From: Tissierellales bacterium
Lineage (GTDB): Bacteria > Bacillota > Clostridia > Tissierellales > Sedimentibacteraceae
Length of the DNA stretch: 64,000 nt
Assembly (NCBI GenBank): GCA_018433765.1
Contig: JAHDQO010000006.1
Location: 183,034 to 247,033 of the forward strand
Direction of reading: 5' to 3'
The notes under the pieces: model-generated
The model's database searches: none
Told to the model about the DNA's origin: nothing
The model's input: only the letters and a program-made list of their open reading frames with translations
Program-made: the position numbers and the translations under genes
Part shown: piece after piece, positions 59,899-64,000 of the stretch
Layout of the letters: each line of letters opens with the position of its first letter
Numbering within the stretch: the stretch's first letter is position 1

Positions 59899-60672
59899 AT
59901 GTTAAATATGATTACATCTTTATGGTATTTATGGTTATTAGTATTAATTTTCTTTTTGTTAAAGTTATTTAAGCCTAAGATTAAAGGATTTATTGGAGAA
60001 AAAACAGTATCTGTTATTTTAGCAAAGTTAAATAAAGATAAATATAAAGTTTTAAATGATATAATTATAAAAAATGGTTATAAAACATCTCAAATAGATC
60101 ATTTAGTTGTTTCAAATTACGGAATTTTTGTCATTGAAACGAAAAATTATAAAGGATGGATTTATGGTGATGAGTATAAACAGTATTGGACTCAAGTAAT
60201 ATACAAAAGAAAGGAAAAACTATACAATCCTATTCATCAAAACTATGGACATGTAAAAGCTCTAAAAAAACTGTTAATTAACTTTGAAAATATTAAGTTT
60301 ATACCAATTGTTGTATTTTCAATTAATGCAGATTTAAAAATCAATGTAAAGTCTGATGTCGTATATACTACTAAACTATTAAAAACAATAAAAAACTACA
60401 ATAAAGAAATTATAAATAACAAGGATAAAGAAGAAATATACAATATTATTTTATCATCCGATATTAATACAAAGGAGATACGGAAAGAACATATAAATAC
60501 AATCAAAAATAAAAAAAATTTCAAACAAGATATTAAATCAGATATATGTCCTAAATGTGGTGGAAATCTTGTTATTAGAAAAGGAAAATATGGTTTGTTT
60601 AAAGGATGCTCAAATTATCCAAGATGTAAGTATACTACTAAAGCATATGTAAGTGATAATGACATTGGCTGA
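59899..60672 (+). CDS. Cassette 8: NERD-domain protein with topoisomerase-type zinc finger
   Basis: 257 residues. One N-terminal membrane helix (about 5-24), a NERD nuclease-related domain (Asp67 in QIDHLVV, Glu80-x-Lys82 in FVIETKN) and a C-terminal C4 zinc finger (CPKCGGNLVIRKGKYG...GCSNYPRC) as in topoisomerase I. A membrane-tethered DNA-binding or DNA-cutting protein; NERD proteins occur in defence and DNA-processing contexts. Confidence 0.85.
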   Translation: MLNMITSLWYLWLLVLIFFLLKLFKPKIKGFIGEKTVSVILAKLNKDKYKVLNDIIIKNGYKTSQIDHLVVSNYGIFVIETKNYKGWIYGDEYKQYWTQVIYKRKEKLYNPIHQNYGHVKALKKLLINFENIKFIPIVVFSINADLKINVKSDVVYTTKLLKTIKNYNKEIINNKDKEEIYNIILSSDINTKEIRKEHINTIKNKKNFKQDIKSDICPKCGGNLVIRKGKYGLFKGCSNYPRCKYTTKAYVSDNDIG

Positions 60673-60733
60673 CATAATACTTGAATATAGTATCTAGGTA
60701 AACAATACTATAGTTAAGAATTGGAGATTTGCA

Positions 60734-60781
60734 ATGAGAAATCAGAATTTTGTTATTAAAGCAAGGACATTAAGAATATAA
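60734..60781 (+). CDS. Leader peptide, 15 aa, before the AAC(6')-like gene
   Basis: ATG at 60734 behind TTGGAG encodes MRNQNFVIKARTLRI, clearly related to the peptide at 9504. Its stop lies at the edge of a perfect hairpin, AGAATATAAATT / AATTTATATTCT (60774-60799), 33 bases before the acetyltransferase start. A second hairpin, TATAGTAT/ATACTATA (60686-60712), precedes it. Confidence 0.55.
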   Translation: MRNQNFVIKARTLRI

Positions 60782-60832
60782 ATTAATAATTTATATTCTT
60801 AAAATATCAAAGAAATTATATGAGGTAGTTTT

Positions 60833-61270
60833 ATGATTGTTAAGATAGATAATAGCAATATAGATATCTGCATATCATTAGTACATAAGTTATGGCCAGA
60901 TCTTAATTTAAATGAATTATCAAAAGAAATTTTGGATTCTACTTTTGGGGAGTATTTTTTATATGAAAAATCAGATGGTAAATATATTGGATTTATTCAA
61001 TTATCAATTAGAAAAGATTATGTTGAAGGGTGTAAAACTTCCCCTACAGCCTATATAGAGGGCATATATGTTGAACCAGAATATCGCAGGCAGGCAATAG
61101 CAATGAAATTAATTGAATTTGCTAAAGAATGGGGTAAGAAAAATGGATGTAAAGAGTTAGCATCTGATTGTGAGTTAGATAATACCCTTAGTATTAAATT
61201 TCATAATAATGCAGGTTTTAAAGAAGTTAATAGATTAGTATGTTTTATAAAAAGTCTTGGAGAACATTAA
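60833..61270 (+). CDS. Cassette 9: AAC(6')-like aminoglycoside N-acetyltransferase
   Basis: 145 residues of the GNAT fold with strong similarity in pattern to chromosomal and integron AAC(6')-I enzymes: RKDYVEGCKTSPTAYIEGIY, VEPEYRRQAIAMKLIEFA (acetyl-CoA site), CKELASDCELDN. It would acetylate the 6'-amino group of aminoglycosides; activity has not been shown here. Preceded by a leader peptide and hairpin (60734-60799), so inducible expression is possible. Confidence 0.8.
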   Translation: MIVKIDNSNIDICISLVHKLWPDLNLNELSKEILDSTFGEYFLYEKSDGKYIGFIQLSIRKDYVEGCKTSPTAYIEGIYVEPEYRRQAIAMKLIEFAKEWGKKNGCKELASDCELDNTLSIKFHNNAGFKEVNRLVCFIKSLGEH

Positions 61271-61279
61271 AAATATCAT

Positions 61280-61452
61280 ATTATTATGTTTTAACTCTTC
61301 CCTATTAAGCTGATTGATAAGGGAGAATGTGAAAAAAAGAAAGTATTATTGCATGGGAAAGGGACAGCTTAGGAAACTACAACTTAATAGATGGTAGTTT
61401 AATCCCATGGTGTTTTTGTGGGATTTTTCATTTGTAGTGCTAAATTTCAGAA
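61280..61452 (+). ncRNA. Promoter-less copy of the leader-terminator element
   Basis: Keeps the hairpin (CTTCCCTATTAAGC / GATAAGGGAG), the ATGGGA core (61353) and terminator ATCCCATGG...TGTGGGAT-T5 (61401-61429), but lacks TTGTAA/TATAAT, so it would act as an attenuator for readthrough from the AAC(6') gene. Ends at GTGCTAAATTTCAGAAAT. Confidence 0.7.
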
Positions 61453-61508
61453 ATGTTAAATGTAATATATGAGGTAAATATACCATAGTCGGTAATACTG
61501 TAAACTTG

Positions 61509-61537
61509 ATGGTATTTGCGACATTCGGAAATACCAT
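61509..61537 (+). repeat. Hairpin element, GGTATT/AATACC family
   Basis: Perfect stem ATGGTATTT / AAATACCAT around GCGACATTCGG, followed by AGTTAGTTA. Third copy of the element seen at 11338 and 55045, placed before the LD-carboxypeptidase gene. Confidence 0.65.
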
Positions 61538-61604
61538 AGTTAGTTAATACACCCCACCTAGTTTTACCTTAATGTGAAAAATTGAATTATAAAAGGAGAA
61601 ATAA

Positions 61605-62540
61605 ATGATTGCAAATAAGTTAAGTATAGGAGATGAAATAAGAGTTATTGCTCCGTCTCGAAGTTTAAGTGTTGTACGGCAAAAGGTTTTTGATAAAGCA
61701 TTAAAGTTTCTAGGCGATAAGGGTTTTGTCATAACTTTTTCAGAAAATAGTAGAGAAATTGACAAGATGAATTCTTCGAGTATACAATCACGTGTTGAAG
61801 ATTTACATAATGCATTTCTAGATAAGAATGTCAAAGCTATATTAACTTGTATTGGTGGATTTAATGTTAATCAGATTTTGGAATATATAGACTATTCAAT
61901 TATTACTAATAATCCTAAAATTATCTGTGGTTTCTCTGATATTACTGCTTTGATAAATGCTATATTTGCTAAAACGGGATTAGTAACTTATCATGGAACT
62001 CATTTTTCTTCCTTTGGATTTGAAAAGGATATAGAATATACAAATCAATATTTCGAAGCATGTCTTATTGAAGAGAAGCCATATTTTATTAAGCCATCTA
62101 AGCTGACGAAACAGTATCATGTTATACAAAAGGGTTTATGTAAGGGCGAGATTGTAGGAGGAAATCTTTGCACTTTGAATCTTCTTCAAGGTACAGAATT
62201 TATGCCCAAGCTAAAAAACAAGGTTTTGTTTATAGAAGATGATAATATTATGGGTAATTATTTTACATTTGAATTTGAAAGAAATTTACAATCACTTATT
62301 CAAATAACAGGCTTTAAAGACGTAAAAGGCATAGTATTTGGCAGTTTTAATGATAGCTGTAAAATGGATGTTGAAACCATTAAGAGAATAGTGGTAACTA
62401 AAAAGCAACTTAAAAACATTCCCATTATTTTCAATGTCGATTTTGGTCATGTATTACCATTTGCAACATTCCCAATAGGCGGAACTGTAAGACTAAAAGC
62501 AAAAGATAACAATGTTTGCTTAGAAGTTTTGAAACATTAG
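61605..62540 (+). CDS. Cassette 10: S66 LD-carboxypeptidase, MccF-like
   Basis: 311 residues. Nucleophile Ser111 in GFSDITAL, the Glu region GEIVGGNL and His282 in VDFGHVLPF match the S66 family, which includes MccF, a peptidase that cleaves the toxic nucleotide-peptide microcin C7, and LdcA, a murein recycling enzyme. Sequence and island context favour an MccF-like immunity role, but the LdcA role cannot be excluded. Ribosome site AAAGGAG. Confidence 0.85.
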   Translation: MIANKLSIGDEIRVIAPSRSLSVVRQKVFDKALKFLGDKGFVITFSENSREIDKMNSSSIQSRVEDLHNAFLDKNVKAILTCIGGFNVNQILEYIDYSIITNNPKIICGFSDITALINAIFAKTGLVTYHGTHFSSFGFEKDIEYTNQYFEACLIEEKPYFIKPSKLTKQYHVIQKGLCKGEIVGGNLCTLNLLQGTEFMPKLKNKVLFIEDDNIMGNYFTFEFERNLQSLIQITGFKDVKGIVFGSFNDSCKMDVETIKRIVVTKKQLKNIPIIFNVDFGHVLPFATFPIGGTVRLKAKDNNVCLEVLKH

Positions 62541-62570
62541 TAAATATAAGTTTCAGTTTACAGTTGAGTA

Positions 62571-62670
62571 CATCAACTAACAATATACTCCCGTTCGTTA
62601 TGCACATCGTTTCACCGGATTCAAGCATCGTCAGGTAGGACAGCCTATCAACGCTATCGGAAGTATATAG
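62571..62670. repeat. Long imperfect hairpin element C (attC-like)
   Basis: CATCAACTAACAATATACTC then CCG pairs at a distance with CGG then AAGTATAT (62658-62668), enclosing blocks GCACATCGTTTCACC and TCAGGTAGGACAGCCTAT. Homologous to element D (52542). It closes the island just before the immA promoter. Confidence 0.6.
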
Positions 62671-62725
62671 AATTAATAGTTATGCTTTATTCGTGTAAAA
62701 TAATAATAATATTTATCTTTCCCCC

Positions 62726-62754
62726 TTTACATTCGAACATTCATTCGATATAAT
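62726..62754 (+). promoter_or_regulatory. immA promoter with LexA-like operator
   Basis: TTTACA (62726-62731), 17-base spacer, TATAAT (62749-62754). The spacer holds CGAACATTCATTCG (62734-62747), 12 of 14 positions of the Bacillus LexA consensus. The layout is the same as the promoter at 13113, which suggests damage-responsive immA expression. Confidence 0.65.
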
Positions 62755-62794
62755 ACATACTATACTTGAAAATTTTACAAACCGGAGGTATAGT

Positions 62795-63268
62795 ATGTAT
62801 TATACGATGCTTGAAAAAGCTGTTTATCTTATCACAGAATATCAAATCTTTGAGTATCCAATACCTGTACATATTATTGAGCAAGTAATATCAGATCATG
62901 ATATTAAGATTATTATGTTTAAAAATTTGAATAGAACCTGTCTTATGAATGGTGATATTTTGACTTGTAAATGTTCTTTGTGTTCTGAATATAGATGTGC
63001 TGTTGTTCATGAAGCTGGCCATGCACTATTCCAGAAATCTAATTATTATAGAAATGACTTTTTAATCAATGCTAAGAATGAAGCTCAGGCTAATGCTTTT
63101 GCTGCATATTTTCTTATGCCTGTATATGTTTTTGAGGAAGCTTTGAAGTATACTGAGAATGATTTTGAGCTTGCTGAAGAATTTGGAGTTACTGCTGATT
63201 TTGTTAAGTTTAGGAAAAAGTTAACTGAGGGACTGATGGCAGATGGGTACTTTAATGAGTTGGTGTAG
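62795..63268 (+). CDS. ImmA/IrrE-type metallopeptidase
   Basis: 157 residues with the zinc signature HEAGH (72-76) and a downstream FAAYFLMPVYVFEEAL, as in ImmA of ICEBs1 and phi105-type phages. It cleaves the partner repressor to trigger induction. Ribosome site CGGAGG. It lies next to the integrase, with its repressor 11 kb upstream. Confidence 0.9.
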   Translation: MYYTMLEKAVYLITEYQIFEYPIPVHIIEQVISDHDIKIIMFKNLNRTCLMNGDILTCKCSLCSEYRCAVVHEAGHALFQKSNYYRNDFLINAKNEAQANAFAAYFLMPVYVFEEALKYTENDFELAEEFGVTADFVKFRKKLTEGLMADGYFNELV

Positions 63269-63318
63269 TATATAATATAAATATAGTATAGATTTATTAG
63301 GTTGGAATAGATACACAA

Positions 63319-63446
63319 TATCCTTCGACTGACGGTTAAGTAGATAAACCAAATCTTCGATTTGGTGTTAGTCACTTACTTACGAAGTGCAGGATGACAC
63401 AGAGTTCAGGGTTATCTTGTGACTCAGGTATTCGAAGCTCAGGATA
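63319..63446. repeat. REP-like palindromic element before int
   Basis: Outer arms TATCCT (63319-63324) and AGGATA (63441-63446) enclose perfect inner hairpins ACCAAATC-TTC-GATTTGGT (63348-63366) and CACTT/AAGTG (63373-63389). Contains repeated CTTCGA, CAGGAT and CTCAGG motifs. Part of a 210-base gap between immA and int; it could regulate int or be a mobile palindrome. Confidence 0.6.
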
Positions 63447-63478
63447 AAAGTATATATAATAGAAAGAGAGGTTAGTTT

Positions 63479-64000
63479 ATGCGTACTTGTATGTATTTAA
63501 GGAAATCACGTGCGGACAGGGATAATCCTAATGTTTCTGAGGAAGAGGTTCTTAAAAGACATGAAGAAACTTTACTTGCTTATGCTAAGGTGAATAACTT
63601 AGATATTGTTGAAATAAAAAAGGAAGTTGTCTCAGGTGAAAAATTATCAAGACGTCCTGAGATGCTTAAGTTGTTAGAAGAGCTAGAAGATGATAAATAT
63701 GATGCTGTTCTTGTCATGGATTTTGACCGTTTAGGCAGAGGCAATATGATGGAACAGGGTTTGATTATTAATGCTTTTAAGGAATCTAACACTAAGATAA
63801 TTACACCTAATAAAATTTATGACCTTGACGATGACTTTGATGAGGAGTATCTGGATATTTCAGCTTTCTTTGCTAGGAAAGAGTTAAAGATGATAACTAA
63901 GAGACTGCTTAGAGGTAGAATGAAAAGTCTTGAGGAAGGTAATTATATAAGTCCTTATGCTCCTCTTGGATATGATAAGAAAGACAAAACTCTTGTTATT
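63479..64000 (+). CDS. Large serine recombinase (integrase), truncated by window edge
   Basis: ATG at 63479 (AGAGAGG upstream) and 174 codons to the window end. Catalytic serine in YLRKSRAD (residue 10), LSRRPEMLKLLEEL and VMDFDRLGRGN are the resolvase-fold hallmarks. The start of the recombinase domain (GNYISPYAPLGYD) is visible; the zinc-ribbon domain lies beyond. It should recombine attP and attB and, with a directionality factor, excise the prophage and so rejoin the hydrolase gene broken at 12236. Confidence 0.95.
   Translation, partial: MRTCMYLRKSRADRDNPNVSEEEVLKRHEETLLAYAKVNNLDIVEIKKEVVSGEKLSRRPEMLKLLEELEDDKYDAVLVMDFDRLGRGNMMEQGLIINAFKESNTKIITPNKIYDLDDDFDEEYLDISAFFARKELKMITKRLLRGRMKSLEEGNYISPYAPLGYDKKDKTLVI

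Larger units (their letters stand above)
12237..64000. mobile_element. Siphovirus-type prophage (right end beyond window)
   Basis: Bounded on the left by the broken hydrolase gene at 12236 and on the right by a large serine integrase that runs off the window. It contains head, packaging, tail, lysis, early and lysogeny modules in normal phage order. The late genes are on the minus strand; immR, the cassette island, immA and int are on the plus strand. The structural cluster (HK97-type capsid and portal, tape measure, Dit, Gp37-like) indicates a long non-contractile tail. Size is at least 51.8 kb; the exact att core cannot be set from this window. Confidence 0.85.

Noticed and set aside
51399..61452. 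Repeats as a CRISPR array
   Set aside because: Repeat units are about 290 bases, kilobases apart, with genes between them; no short regular repeat-spacer pattern and no cas genes.

Overview
The window comes from a low-GC, spore-forming member of the Clostridia. The AT-rich sequence, strong AGGAGG-type ribosome binding sites, CwlJ/SleB-type spore hydrolase remnant and Firmicute phage gene families all point that way. No rRNA or tRNA gene was seen.

Positions 1 to about 12,236 are host chromosome, a patchwork of mostly single-gene transcription units: an AraC/GyrI regulator, a C39-like peptidase, two alpha/beta hydrolases, small membrane proteins, a DUF3267 zincin, a DUF4177 protein, a GyrI-like protein, a P-loop kinase and a RimJ-type acetyltransferase. 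They are separated by repeated promoter and leader elements. At 12,162 a CwlJ/SleB-like cortex hydrolase gene starts and is lost after codon 25.

From about 12,237 to beyond 64,000 lies a siphovirus-type prophage. Its left end has a Dam methylase, a LexA-like DNA-binding protein, a zinc-ribbon protein, a secreted Kelch/FN3 protein and two near-identical tail-fibre genes on the plus strand. The late operon is on the minus strand, transcribed from 38.5 kb down to 20 kb: PBSX-like small terminase, HNH/P-loop fusion, second small terminase, large terminase, portal, protease, HK97 capsid, connectors, tail tube, tail chaperone with a -1 frameshift, tape measure, Dit, Gp37-like protein, Ig-like proteins, fibre, holins and an M23 endolysin. 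Between 38.9 and 43.6 kb are a small tyrosine recombinase, a pair of small membrane proteins, three secreted PPC-like paralogues, an Abi_2 protein and an ArpU/RinA-like late regulator. Small early genes, a DUF4373 replication protein and a DUF2829/Tad2-like protein follow on the minus strand to 50.8 kb.

The lysogeny side is on the plus strand: an ImmR-like repressor at 51.0 kb, an ImmA/IrrE peptidase at 62.8 kb and a large serine integrase starting at 63,479 and running off the window. Between immR and immA sits an 11-kb island of ten single-gene cassettes, all on the plus strand. They include two HsdR-N-type nuclease domains, DUF2971, a beta-lactamase-fold hydrolase, a NERD protein, an AAC(6')-like aminoglycoside acetyltransferase and an S66 LD-carboxypeptidase (MccF-like). 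The cassettes are joined by a repeat with a fixed promoter (TTGTAA-17-TATAAT), a hairpin, a possible anti-terminator and an intrinsic terminator, and by other long imperfect hairpins. Related promoter and leader copies occur in the host flank.

The main ideas to test are: (1) the prophage splits a spore-hydrolase gene that the serine integrase could restore by excision, as in skin/sigK; (2) the repeated promoter-leader-terminator is a new regulatory RNA or attenuator family; (3) the island grows by cassette exchange; (4) a conserved leader peptide of about 16 residues precedes the AAC(6') and kinase genes.
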